From assembly GCA_028753945.1 (NCBI GenBank), contig JAPNXP010000016.1, positions 1,644,001 through 1,708,000 of the forward strand: 64,000 nucleotides of DNA, in the 5' to 3' direction. The notes below the pieces were generated by a model, which had not been told where the DNA came from, ran no database searches, and worked only from the letters and a program-made list of their open reading frames with translations. A program made the position numbers and the translations under genes. Source of the stretch: Hexactinellida sp. DTS-2022. Lineage: Eukaryota > Porifera > Hexactinellida. Positions 32,701 through 43,065 of this stretch are shown here, one piece after another; the first letter of the stretch is position 1; each line of letters begins with the position of its first letter.

Positions 32701-35700
32701 TTTTAAATCGGTAGGAGGTCCATCTGGCCGTTTTCCACCTTTTACTCAGTTTCAAGATGTGATTCACGCACAAAGATTTCTCTTCGATCTTTGAGACTCC
32801 CTGGTTATTTGGCATTGTCTCAATCCACCTATTTCCGTTCATCAGTACGAAAACGGAGTATAAACTATTGCCCACCTATACAATTATACCCTGCACAATG
32901 CTTTGGCATACTTCGTATCCTGATATCAGTCTCTAAGACACTTCAAGTTGCGTGAATGCAACTGATAAACAAAATACTATTATGAAGAGCTGAACTATTA
33001 GTAATCAAAGGTGGTTCAACAAATGTCAATAGATCAGTATTACCTTATTATAGGATAGGAAATTAACGCGCCATTAAATTAGCGCAATTTCTCCAAATCG
33101 CGTTGATTTCCTTCGCGATAATTTCATGGAGCGTTAATTTACATGACCTTAATTTCCTGCTATTTATCAAAATTATACAATGGATGGACAAACTTCCGAG
33201 CTACATATTTTCAGATGTGCAACTAGGTTGAGAGGATATACCATGTCTATCAAGTAGATTGGAAGACTATTTGGGCACAATAAATAGTATTTAATGAGGA
33301 GATTAATAATCCTGAAATTTTTTCTAAAATTTATTCGTGTTAATTTCATGTATTTGAAAATGTTCATCTCCAATTCGCGTAAATTTCATGGAGCGTTAAT
33401 TACCTTCGCGTTAATTTGCTATAATAAGGTAGTTAAAAATCCATAACTAACATAATTTCCTAAATTTACACATCAATGCTAAATAATCATTCTGGCTCTT
33501 TTGCAATCTCTACTTACAACATATAATATACTATCAATAAATTTAACCATGTAAATTACTATCATCTAGAAGTGGGGTCAGAAGTGGGCAGGCACCCACC
33601 CTAAGCCCCTCTGTCTGTATTCTCACAAGAACTTGTAGATAGTAGGTTCGTTTTTGTAAGATAATGTGATGTGTACGTGTACAACAAACAGAATGATGAT
33701 CGCAACTGGATATTCTAAGTATATGAAAAGTATGAAATGAATCTGTATGAATCTGAATCTCTAATTAACTCTAACTCGCTACACTGGGCAAAAAAATAAT
33801 TTGGATTACTTACATATGAGTTCCTATTCGAGGATTACGAGATATCAATAAGTACACAATGGACCAAAGTTCCAGTACCCGAGCTGGCAGCCTACAGTCC
33901 TTTATTAAAGTAGTCTATGATACAAAGAAAGATATAACTTTCATGTAGATTCATAGACGTTTACTATTCTTATAATGGGATAGATTTTTTGGCTCTATAA
34001 GGTCAATTTGTCTCCTCCAGCCAGAATATTTAAAATAATCCAACACTGAGTGCAAGTCAGTACAACACCATGATCAAAATTAATTTCACATATTATTCAT
34101 ACCTGGTGTTGGATTGCCTTCAAGATTACTCAAACCAAAATGTGCCTGGGGATCAAATTGATAAAACTTGGACGAAAACTTCAGAGAACTACTAGCAGAG
34201 ATTTGAATACTGTACCTCCCTGTGGAAGAGAAATTCAATGTCCATACTCCATAGAAGCTGTTGTCAGATATATTGACGTTCGCAATAAAAGAAAATTGAG
34301 TAGTGAGTTCCACACTATAATCAGTAGATGGATTCAGAGAATTAATATCGGCTCCTACATAAAATAACAAAGATAATAACTTCGGCAAAAGTGATGATAG
34401 GCCAGGGGACGAAAAAAAGCAATGTATAATCCTTTCGTCTGTATGCGCTTATTAGGTAAAATTTTGCTAGATTGGATCTAGAATGGTGCAAATGTTACAG
34501 TCTACTGTATTTGAACTCGTGATAGATATTGAGCAATAAAATGTAGGTTTTATAAAAAATTCAGTGAAGAGAATTTGTTTATCGTTTTATCGTTTTGCAA
34601 AGAAAACAACAATCACATACTACACGTGCCTACCATCAACTCCCCCACGTATTATTCAAGAGAGAACGATAGGTCTTATCCAGGAATATTGAATTTGATG
34701 GGTATCTATTCCCTCGTATAGTTTACCCCTTTTTCAAATCCACTGAACAATTTTTATACATTAGTCCTAGCTTATAATGTACAGTTTATGTAGCAGTGTA
34801 TTAGAGAACTTAGTGTATTGGCGATTCTTTGGAGTGTTTTTGTAAGCATTAAATAATAATAATTATTATATTATCAAAGTCTCGGTCGCTTCGCGATTTA
34901 ATTGAATACAGTAGAAACTGTTAAAATTCGGAATCTGCATAATTTTTGCCAATTAGTACATTTGGAAGTAGTAGGTCTCCAGGTCATTTAGCAACTTGAA
35001 AATTTAGTTTATTTATTTTTATAATAACAACAATAAATATTCATATCAGAAATTTATAAAGGCCAATTCGAAATCAGCATACTTGTTCACCTATAATACC
35101 GCTGGAAGCTATACTCTATCTCAATTATAAATGCGTTTCTGTTCCCCTAAAGATTACAATCATATTTTAGAAATTTTTATGAATATTCATGATTTTAATG
35201 ATTGTTCATATCGCTGTGGAACATTGATATTCCAAATGTAACGTCTGCTAGGTTTATTTCAATTTCCAATGATTGTTTATCTCTTTTGGTCAAACAACAA
35301 CATAAATTGTTTTTATTAGAAAGTATAAACATTGAATTCGTTATCAGTATAATTAATAATATAGATTTGCTGTGTTTACGAACACACCAGATTAAACGGT
35401 GTGTTAGAGTGCCTCATATATTGTGGGTCAAAATTGTCATTTATTGAAGAAGTATCCTCTTTCCGATCAATTATAGGTCACAAATGTACTATTGTTACCA
35501 ACGATCCATAATATATGAGGCTGTCTAATACACAATAATTATTGCTGTGTTCACGAACACACTAAGTAGTTCTCTAATACACGGCACTCACTGGCAGGGT
35601 TGCCGTGGGAATGGGAATGGGTAGATATTTTTCCTAGGGGAATTCTCACATGGGAAATCCTATGGTAAATGGGCGGGGAATGAGAATAGAAATTCCCTTC

Positions 35701-38072
35701 CCACGGCAACCCTGAATCAACATTGACACAATTTAACTCACCTCCAGGAAGAGTTATGTTAATGGTTATCGAGTATCCATTAAGAACAATTTTAATGCTA
35801 CTAATCGTCTCATCAACGGGGAAAGTTAATATTTTTGAGATTGCATCTGTGTTTATCCTAAATAGAATTTGTGTGTATGAGCTTATTATAGACTGAAATA
35901 TTAATGATGACAGATTTGATATACTTGAGGTAGCCACATTAAGGACTTGCCCACCAGAGTAAGTAGCAATAAATGAATAAAAATCTTCAGGACTTGACTG
36001 ACGACGTCTTCGCATTGAGTTTACTATCGATTCATCATTAATTGATCTCCTTTTTCTATATCCACAAGACCCAGTCAAGATGTAAAAAATTCTAACCCCA
36101 AACTCCTTAACTAAAGCTTTTAATTCAGTAAATCTTTCAGTATCACTTGCTCTTGCATCTGTAAATACAAATATTGGAGAATTCGGTAAACTAGCCCGAA
36201 TTGCTCTAATTGTAGCACCATAACTGGGTTCTGGGCAATCACCACCTCCAGTAGCATTTAATGAAGAAATGGCATTTAAGAAAACATCAATATCCGAAGT
36301 TTCCAAGATTATAGCAGGATCTGTAAAATAATAAATAATAATAATAAATCAAAACAGCACTTTCATTTGGGGCACTATATTTGTTGGTTGAGTATTAGAA
36401 GTGCATCCATAAGAAAATGCTCTGACCACAGCTGTAACTTTAGAGTTTGTCGACATATCATCATTATAAAGGTGGTATATCTTTGCAAAGGCAAAATATA
36501 ATATTTTGCTATAATTCCACTCCTTAACATATTCATTTGCACAATTCAATATGCTAAGCCTATATTATGCAGGTAGATTCAACGAAAAGTTATTAATCAT
36601 CAGATAATTAATGAATGTTGTGTTTGCTGCACTAGTATGGATATATTGTTTACAAAGAGACATGAATTAATCTTCCCTGTAGCTAATCTCATAATCTAAT
36701 AATTTTATAGATTTGTATTCCCTTGTATCTGCCACTAAATTCCATCTAACTTGGAAAGTAGTAGGCGTTTACCGTACTGTACTGTAAATCGGCTTATAAT
36801 TTGTAAAAGATTGACATCTTTGCAAAATGAGTATTAAATAATAGTACGTATACGGGTTACATTACCTGGGTCATTGAAAGGAACGAGGATGAATTTTACT
36901 TCGGCATTTTTACCAAGTGAATCGATATAATTCTCAATATCTTCTCGGATGCTAGGAATAGTGGCTTGTATCTCAGGTAGTTCATCTCCCATACTACCAG
37001 TTGTATCTATTACATAGGCAATACTTGCTATTTTTTGCTCATGCAAATTTATGTTTAAGAAAGCTAAGAATTTAACATCATTATTAATTTGGCTTCTGAT
37101 ATCAGCTAGCAGTGTTTTGCTTGCTGTAGTTGCCATAGTTTCGGCTTGCATATGTAGATCTGCGTGAGGGGAATATCTCGGGGATTTTGTGTCCTTGTTA
37201 ATTCCGCCAGTAGCAGTTTTATCGCTTGAAGAATCAAAAAATCCTCCATGACTGCATTTTCCTATTGGTTTCACTAACTTTATTCCTAGCCTATCTATAT
37301 TTCCTGTGTGATATCCACTTGTTAATTGTTGAGCACTGTTGATATCTTCACGGATATTATTCTGACAAATGTAAAAATATCGAGCACCAGTTAATCCCAT
37401 ACTAAAATGAACTAAACCATCCATTGTACAGTCAACGCATGTATCTCTTAGTGGAGAAACGATATTTTCTGGATTCTGATTAGGATTTCCTAACACAGGA
37501 TACGGTTCAATGTTCCCGATTTCAATCCAATTAGAGTGACTATAAAAGTCTTGAAGCGTATGAAGAAAACGGCCGGCTTGAGTTCTTGCCACGGAATAAT
37601 CTTCCTTCTCTATCGAGACAATTATCATATGCCTCAATTCAATTAGAAGGTTTTGTCCCTCTTGAAATCTCTCCGAGTTAAAATGAGCAGCGGCTAAGAT
37701 CCTCTGCCCAAATTCTAAGTCGACATTTTCATTTGCGTCATTTATTTCTTCAATTGCATTTTCGAATTCATCTATGCTAGATGCACCAAAGTAAGCTTCC
37801 AGCAAATTAGCAGCTGTTAAGGATCCAATAGAATTGATGCGATCACTGCTGTCGATATCAGGGTTTGCATTAGGATTGTCTAGTAATACATCTCTTACCA
37901 CCTGTAGAATAGCCTTTTCTGAAATCTGTCTGTGAGTAAGAGAACCATCGGGTATATCCAAATCTAACAGATTTAGGATAGCATTGACAGCATTGTTTGG
38001 CGTAAATTCGCTGGTCTTCTGAAACAAACAAAATAATATGACAAGTAGGTGATACAAATATAGCATTTGCAT
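26788..38072 (-). CDS. VWA7-like secreted/GPI-anchored von Willebrand A protein, six exons
   Basis: Exons 36866-38072, 35742-36320, 34103-34354, 30414-30674, 27997-28340 and 26788-26877 total 2733 bp and give 910 residues with every junction in frame (introns 1-4 phase 1, intron 5 phase 0, all GT-AG). Residues 1-23 are a signal peptide. The N-terminal half has the VWA7/Het-C-like block GRFLHTLQDFYSHSNWIE and GKCSHGGFFD. A VWA domain follows with MIDAS DTTGS (356-360) and FVFTDA. Then come beta-rich regions matching the C-terminal part of vertebrate VWA7 (YSIQISASSSLKFSS; FKLEIIGVDSSG). The last exon, QAAAVKKSVDS followed by LLLLLLLLANAFILVLL and stop, looks like a GPI-attachment signal, though a transmembrane end is possible. 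KRR-rich segments after the VWA domain could be protease sites. Ligand is unknown. All five introns carry or border transposon debris. Confidence 0.9.
27494..27880 (-). mobile_element. Helitron-like 3' part in VWA7 intron 5
   Basis: Plus-strand CGAGCCCTTCTGTCTCGGTC, then GTCGCTTCGCGAC hairpins and GGGCGCTTCGCGGC: the complement of the 3' end seen at 15603. The following AT-rich body resembles 49861-50588 in patches (ACCCAGGATTTAACTCCTGC). Confidence 0.55.
28676..28930 (+). repeat. Single arm of the CATGG (P-like) family in VWA7 intron 4
   Basis: Starts CATGGCCTACTATATTATAC and follows the 9068 arm to CTATACTATTCC. It passes directly into the repeat at 28945. Confidence 0.8.
28945..29270 (+). 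repeat. Dispersed repeat (TTTGTCTGGTTCATC family), copy in intron 4
   Basis: Shares long blocks with 39050-39420: CACCTTTCAAAATTTGTCTG, TTGCGTCTGATGGGAGAAGA and GGCTTCTATTTAATTGTAGT. Fragments recur at 29830-29960 and 63115-63200. Non-coding; class unknown. Confidence 0.75.
29281..29520 (-). mobile_element. Helitron-like 3' end, second intronic copy
   Basis: Plus strand CGAGCCCTTCGGTCTCGGTC, a duplicated CGCTTCGCGACGGATC segment and GCTTTGCGGCC. Inserted next to the 28945 repeat in intron 4. Confidence 0.55.
29972..30009. repeat. Perfect 38-bp palindrome
   Basis: GATGCCTGGCCGGCACTTT is followed at once by its exact complement, with no spacer. Nearby DNA (30050-30075) has a looser GTGCCGGGTTGGCAC copy of the core. 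Confidence 0.95.
30240..30372 (-). repeat. Helitron-like 5' segment with (CA)n
   Basis: Plus strand AAAACCAATAGATCGTTGTC, GCTTTCTGGGACTCGTAGTC and a CACACA run; the same block occurs at 44750-44840 (inverse) and 50985-51120. It ends 42 bp before the exon 4 donor. Confidence 0.6.
30775..30895. mobile_element. Small TIR element with GTGGTGCAC repeats
   Basis: AAAAGTGCCAGTGGTGCA and the complement of AAAAGTACGGTGGTGCA bound a 121-bp unit rich in GCACCACC. It lies in VWA7 intron 3, about 100 bp from the exon 4 acceptor. Confidence 0.55.
31267..31425. mobile_element. pogo-like MITE with TA duplication in VWA7 intron 3
   Basis: Ends CAGTGAACTCCCGGTATAAC and complement of CAGTAAACTCTGGTTATAA; TA on both sides. 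CTTATAACGAA blocks inside. Confidence 0.88.
32404..32875 (-). pseudogene. THAP-domain remnant of a P-type transposase
   Basis: NRWIETMPNNQGVSKIEEKS followed by LCVNHI fits the second half of a THAP finger (W, then C..H). An overlapping frame continues with a charged coil (IRDQLQKEYLILDELDKTVS) like the segment after THAP in P transposases. At least one frame change; the first CxxC half is missing. Confidence 0.5.
33043..33429. mobile_element. Mariner/Tc1-type MITE nested in the P element
   Basis: CCTTATTATAGGATAGGAAA and the complement of CCTTATTATAGCAAATTAAC, TA on each side. AATTAACGCG and TTCATGGAGCGTTAAT blocks occur in both halves. Confidence 0.85.
34796..35582. mobile_element. TIR element with GTGTATTAG ends in VWA7 intron 2
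   Basis: GTGTATTAGAGAACTTAGTG at the left and the complement of GTGTATTAGAGAACTACTTA at the right. CTGTGTTTACGAACACAC hairpin motifs and CATATATT inverted blocks inside. Target duplication not visible. Related to the short hairpin at 24024. Confidence 0.7.
35595..35714. mobile_element. hAT-like MITE with CAGGGTTGCCGTGGGAA ends
   Basis: CAGGGTTGCCGTGGGAATGG and complement (CCCACGGCAACCCTG) bound 120 bp. It ends only 27 bp from the exon 2 splice donor of the VWA7-like gene. No 8-bp duplication is evident. Confidence 0.75.
36355..36450. mobile_element. Hairpin MITE relic in VWA7 intron 1
   Basis: CACTTTCATTTGGGGCACTA and AGTGCATCCATAAG... plus CTGTAACTTTAGA: a decayed member of the 10386 family. 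Confidence 0.5.
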
Positions 38073-38358
38073 TTTTCTTGAATTAATTTTATCAGTTAGG
38101 AACTTCAGTAACTGAACTAGATAAATATTTTACAAATATAATGCTACATTTTAAATAGAAGACTAGAATGCGAAGGATCGTACAACAGCTACGCGTTCTC
38201 GATTTATTTATTATAATATATGTCTTTTTACTGTGGCGACTATACTATAGTATAGTGGCCCAGTGTAGAAATCACTAACTTTATTTCTATATTTTTCTCC
38301 GTAGACGGTGCCCTGGCAAGATCCTTATAGTTGATGAGCTGAAACTTAGCATGTAGGG
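38073..38358. other. Upstream region of the VWA7-like gene
   Basis: Presumed promoter region. It holds one of three copies of a ~40-bp palindromic micro-element (38225-38264) and a GTAGACGGTGCCCTGG fragment shared with about 10787. Confidence 0.5.
38225..38264. repeat. Micro-palindrome, copy 1 of 3
   Basis: TTTTTACTGTGGCGAC, then ACTATAGTATAGT, then GGCCCAGT. The same unit is at 54903-54942 and, shortened, at 62822-62853. Confidence 0.8.
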
Positions 38359-39019
38359 CAAGGGCGGCGGAAGCAGGGGGGCTAGGGGGGCTATAGCCCC
38401 CCTACTTTTGAAATAGGGGGGGCTCAGCCCCCCTGCTTTCCCCCTCATATACATTATACTAATTTAAATAATAGTACTAGTAAAGGACATTTCAGTAACT
38501 ATCTATGTACGTTAGTGAGTGTGACTCACCAGCCACTTGATATTCAATTTTGTATTATTTGTTGATGTTGTTTTCTCAATACTTTTGATATTTATTTGGA
38601 AAATAACTTAGATATTTGGAAATGACTTGAAAATTCATTCAAAGTATTTTATGTTGTTTTTTGAATTTATTTTACGATTTGTTATTTATTTGAATGATCT
38701 GAGAAATTAATTGAATATTGAAATTTTGTAATATCACTTCATTCACCATGAAACTATAATATGACAAAGAAATGTCAGTCCTCGCTATGATTTTGGAATA
38801 TTTATTATTTAAACAATGGTAAATACATAGATAAACTTAATGTAGCAATATATATTTCGAATACTAATTGTGATTTTGTGGCCAATCGTAAGATTTACAA
38901 TACTCATAGAGTCATAGTCATAGAGTATATATGTCGCCCAAATATTTCGTTCTCCATTTGAAGGTGGATATAGCTACACAGGTTAGCCCCTTAGTTTTTA
39001 TTAGCTTCCGCCGCCACAA
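38359..39019. mobile_element. hAT-like element with GGCGGCGGAAGC ends
   Basis: CAAGGGCGGCGGAAGC at the left and the complement of TTGTGGCGGCGGAAGC at the right. Flanks ATGTAGGG (38351-38358) and ATGTAGGA (39020-39027) agree at 7 of 8. A G-rich hairpin (GGGGGGCT / AGCCCCCC) lies just inside the left end. No transposase frame. Confidence 0.78.
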
Positions 39020-39049
39020 ATGTAGGAGGGTTGTGACCATCTAATTTGC

Positions 39050-39420
39050 ACCAGGGGTTACGATTTTGATTAACATATTTTGGACACATTTTTGAAAACC
39101 TTTCAAAATTTGTCTGGTCCATTACTCAAAGAATGTTATACTACTAAACCCCTAATTTTTATTTCACCAATGGATGATTCATCATAAAATTCTGCGTCTG
39201 ATGAGAGAAGAAAACTTTCAATAAAGGGTTTAATTTCTGCCATAAATTTGGGTTGAAATTTCTTTGTTTACTCACACTTGAGTTTCAGTAAAACTGTTAA
39301 ATCTAATTCTATTGTTTCAACTTGCGATAATTATATTGATTCTACTTGTGAATTTGAATTGGCTTCTATTTAATTGTAGTATTAATATAAAATGGATTTT
39401 TAAAAATTGATTAAAAATCG
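39050..39420 (+). repeat. Dispersed repeat (TTTGTCTGGTCCATT family), second copy
   Basis: Collinear with 28945-29270 through ATTTTCGTCTGATGAGAGAAG-like and TTCAACTTGCGATAA blocks. Confidence 0.75.
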
Positions 39421-39887
39421 AGCACACTTTCACACGGCATAATTTTGTGTCCGGGCACATAGAGAGGTGTCATTTGGAATTTAACAATATCAGTCTAGGA
39501 TGTTTCTGTTATTCTAACGACATTGCAGTCGAATAGCTATTACCCACTCCCACACCCAAAGTATTGCATAACTATAGTTTTCCAACACAAAAAGACATGT
39601 CTAATATGACAGGTACATATTCAAGATTACTGATTTAAAATTACCATTTCGTTTTATTTAGAAAATAAATACGAAACAAAAGAAACTCACTAAACCTGAG
39701 CAAAAAAAGAAATAAGAAGAGGGAGAAAGTTCAAGAATCAAACTATCAGAAATCATTCTCAATGATATATGCATAGTATCTCCGATCTAGTTGTACATTA
39801 TGTTATTTTTTCTGACCACGGACAATTTTCTCCTGTTACTTCAGATTGGCAACGCCAAAAATGTAAATAATTTATGTTTACATATAT

Positions 39888-39980
39888 TAGAGCTGAAACG
39901 AATATACTGAATATTCGTTCGAAATGATTGAACGAATATTCGTTCGTTTCCAAACGAATATTCGTTTGGACAAATATTAG
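39888..39980. repeat. hAT fragment with GAATATTCGTTCG repeats
   Basis: Starts TAGAGCTGAAACGAATATAC and carries four ACGAATATTCG units. Same family as 12690 and 44509. Confidence 0.55.
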
Positions 39981-40172
39981 ATCGGATCGGGTATTCGTGG
40001 ACAAACAACGTGACTTTTGTTTGGCTTGGAGAGATCGTAAATATAAATTCCTACCTAAACAAGCTGATTATTAGTTAACTTGTGTATAATACACTTTGTA
40101 ACCATTATTAAACCATTGCAACTTTAACCAAAACATATTTCCTATGTATTTTGTATCTTGAAATTGATTTAA

Positions 40173-41365
40173 GGGAAAATTCCAAAAATACTCAAGTTTT
40201 TTAAAAATTTCCAAATATACTCAACAATACTCAACTAATTTGTAAATATACTCAAGTTTTACCGTATTATTCCAAATATACTCAAGTTTTATTGGATTAT
40301 TCCAAATATACTCAAGTTTTATTGGATTATTCCGAATATACTCAAGTTTTATTGGATTATTGAAACTAGTATGGAGATCCCAACCACAAAAAATATTTAT
40401 TAGTACAATCTGCTCGTCTGCTCTACGCGCGTCCTTACAACTTGTACTCGCGTCTACGGCCCTCGCTTGTATTTAAAGCATCTGCTTTTCAAATTAAATG
40501 TCGTTCTTGATGGTTGGCCGCTAGCCGTCTATTTATATCCGTTCATCCTAGCTACAGGTTTCTATAAGGACAGATTAAATAATTTGGATATTTATGCAAA
40601 TTTGAACAGATAATTTTCTAGATATATAAGCTTGTCCGTGTATAATAATATACCAACTCCAAATATAAAATTAAATATCATTAAGAAACTGTACCAGTGG
40701 ACCCCTAACTTTGGGATGTGGAGAAGTTATTGTATTGATTGATAATAATTTGATATCAAATAACACAATGGAATGTTATAAATGTATGGCTAGACAGACA
40801 GAACACAAATAACTAATTAAATGCCTGAACTTCCTCTCGATCAATTAGATTACTTTCTCAGTATTCCATAATGCATACTTAACATTTGACAGACACTAAA
40901 GCATTCGATTATACTAATTGAAATGCTAGCTGCTAATCCATACTGGAACAACCCTCGAATTTAATTGGCTAAAGGTTTTGACACCTTTTGTGATGGAAGA
41001 TTTGAATATCTTTTTAGATATTGAACTTGTTTGTACATACAATACTAGTATTCCCCACCCCACTGCCAAATTTTAGGTCTGTAGCTTTTACCAGTTCCTC
41101 AATCAATTCTGAACAAACACAAACAAACAACACAAAACATTGTGATTTAATGACTAAATATAGCCTTTCTAAACTTGAGTAGATCTGTGAATTTACTGAA
41201 AAGTTGAGTAGATTTGGAATTTATTGAAAAAACTTGAGCAGATTTGGAATTATTTTGAAAAACTTGAGTAGATTCGGAAAGATCTAGTTTTATATTTGAG
41301 TATCAGTAAAAAGTTGAGTATATTTGGAAAATTTTAAAAAACTTGAGTATTTCTGGAATTTTCCC
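40173..41365. mobile_element. Mutator-like element with 10-bp duplication ATTGATTTAA
   Basis: Ends GGGAAAATTCCAAAAATACT and complement of GGGAAAATTCCAGAAATACT; exact ATTGATTTAA at 40163-40172 and 41366-41375. About 200 bp at each end is filled with CAAATATACTCAAGTTTT units, inverted between the ends. The centre is non-coding. Long TIRs plus a 9-10-bp duplication point to the Mutator superfamily. Confidence 0.88.
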
Positions 41366-41795
41366 ATTGATTTAATGATTATTCATAGCATTCTAATATA
41401 CTAAGGCAATGGCACTCATGTTTTCTTTTGGACCATGGACTGGTTAAACGAGTCATTTTCATATGCCTTTGATTTGCAAATTTTTAGTCCCCTATAGATC
41501 CCCTCATTATTGTATATTGTTAGCATCATAGCATACTGATGTCAGGCGTCACAATCGAATAATATTTTTGAACCTGAATTCAGTGGAATGGGAACTTATT
41601 AAACAACCACAAGTTATTTTTATGTTCAATTTTATTTACTATACACCCATTATGTTTGTATTTGGTCACGATACGATTAGTTTAATGTAAAAACGAAGTA
41701 GAATTTCCATATAAATTCTGTTTTACGAATTATTACACTCCTGTTTGTCATAATTGTATTGATTTCTTGTGGTTATGCTAGCTACTAAGTGAAAT

Positions 41796-42065
41796 ATGCC
41801 ACTACGTAGTTGTTCGGCTCCAAATTGTAAGGGTAACTACAAATCAAATGACCGGTTCGCGCATTTCAAGATGCACCAGAAAGCAGATCAACTCAGACAA
41901 GGTTTATTCGGGATATTTGCAGAGAAGAGACACACCGGTTCCCAATGGAGGCGATACATCGCGCGCAACATTACACGTGTGAATCTAAAGCTGAAAGATA
42001 TTCTTCACAAGTTTATCTACCGGGATTTCCCTCCTACTATTCTCAATTTGTCACATGCACAGTAG
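41796..42065 (+). pseudogene. THAP-type zinc-finger start of a P transposase
   Basis: MPLRSCSAPNCKGNYKSNDR has the CxxxxC half of a THAP finger and its typical N-terminal position. The expected tryptophan and C..H half cannot be found in this frame. A second frame (41945-42235) continues to a good donor (AAG|GTAAGT at about 42160). The frames do not join, so it is probably dead. Its orientation fits the surrounding P element. Confidence 0.55.
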
Positions 42066-42608
42066 TCTCGAATCAGATGAAGATGAATAGTTTTATCAGC
42101 TCTATCACTTATCCTGAGTCATACAAAGAAGAGAAGGATTTCCAGGAAATGCAAGGTAAGTTCTCATTTAGTTCCCTCCCTGAAATTGGTCATTATGGTA
42201 TCCCGATTAATATAGCTTTATACATCCTCGTATAGAATACTATAGCATCATGGTAGTGGCTACTTGTTAGTAAATTTGATCTCTGTTCAAGCCAGTGTAA
42301 GGTGTATTCTCCACTTTCGATAAATAAGTGGGTTGTAGGATATACTCTGCCTGCATCGGCGTAGCAACGCGGTTTTTTGCGCCACTTGTGTCACAAGTGG
42401 CGCATTGACAGGAACACAAATGTCGCTAAATTGATATGAGTTAGTTAAAATATTATACCATGATTACTATCGTTATAAACTTGAAAACCTAGTGTTTTTA
42501 GGTTATGTTATGTCGATATTTGAACAGGTATATGTATCCCTATCATCATCCACTTGTGGCACAAAATTTCGGATTTTCAAAATACTTTTGGCCGGGTAAA
42601 GTAATATA

Positions 42609-42870
42609 CAGTAGAATCTCGTTAGTACGAATACCAGCCAGGGGACCATCAATATGCATTCGTTCGCGTTATCCGGTGTAAGCGCGTTATGGGGACCCCA
42701 GCGTTTTGGGCCCCCTGGGCTTTAAAACATTAGCGATATGGGGACGGGGTTCCTAAAATGTTCGGGATTTACGAACAGGGGCCCTAAAACGCTGGGGTCC
42801 CCGAAGCGCGCTTATACCGGGATTCGTATTAACCAATATGATTGTGTTGAAAAGGCTTTGCAAATATTTT
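42609..42870 (+). mobile_element. Truncated Tigger-like element
   Basis: Starts TA then CAGTAGAATCTCGTTAGTAC, with CGGGATTCGTATTAAC and GAAAAGGCTTTG blocks also found in the complete MITE at 13846-13993. The right end is missing. Confidence 0.65.
42691..42802. repeat. GC-rich palindromic insert in the Tigger-like fragment
   Basis: GGGGACCCCAGCGTTTTGGG and its near-complement (AAACGCTGGGGTCCCC), with CGCGCTTA arms outside. It breaks the Tigger-like sequence. Confidence 0.7.
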
Positions 42871-43065
42871 CAAGTTAGTTATTAGTATATTTCTGAATTA
42901 ATTAAGATCGAGTTTTGTGATTCCATTAGGTATTGCGCCTGCCCCATGCGAAATTTGTGCCCCTGAGATTTTTCTTAACTTTGTGATGGTATATCTAAAC
43001 TTTGGATTAACATTTGGAATATTTTGAGACTCAGCCCTCCTGCAAGTCTCATAGCCCCACTCACT

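Larger units (their letters stand above)
31437..33919 (-). mobile_element. Decayed P element in VWA7 intron 3
   Basis: Ends CAGAGTCTGCTTTAATAAAG and, inverted, CATAGACTACTTTAATAAAG; similarity continues for about 100 bp (GGACTGTAGGCTGCCAG). The flanking 8-mers ACCCAAAG and ATACAAAG agree at 6 of 8 positions, as an old P duplication would. Minus-strand frames at 32404-32875 show a THAP remnant. A mariner-type MITE is inserted at 33043-33429. Confidence 0.75.
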
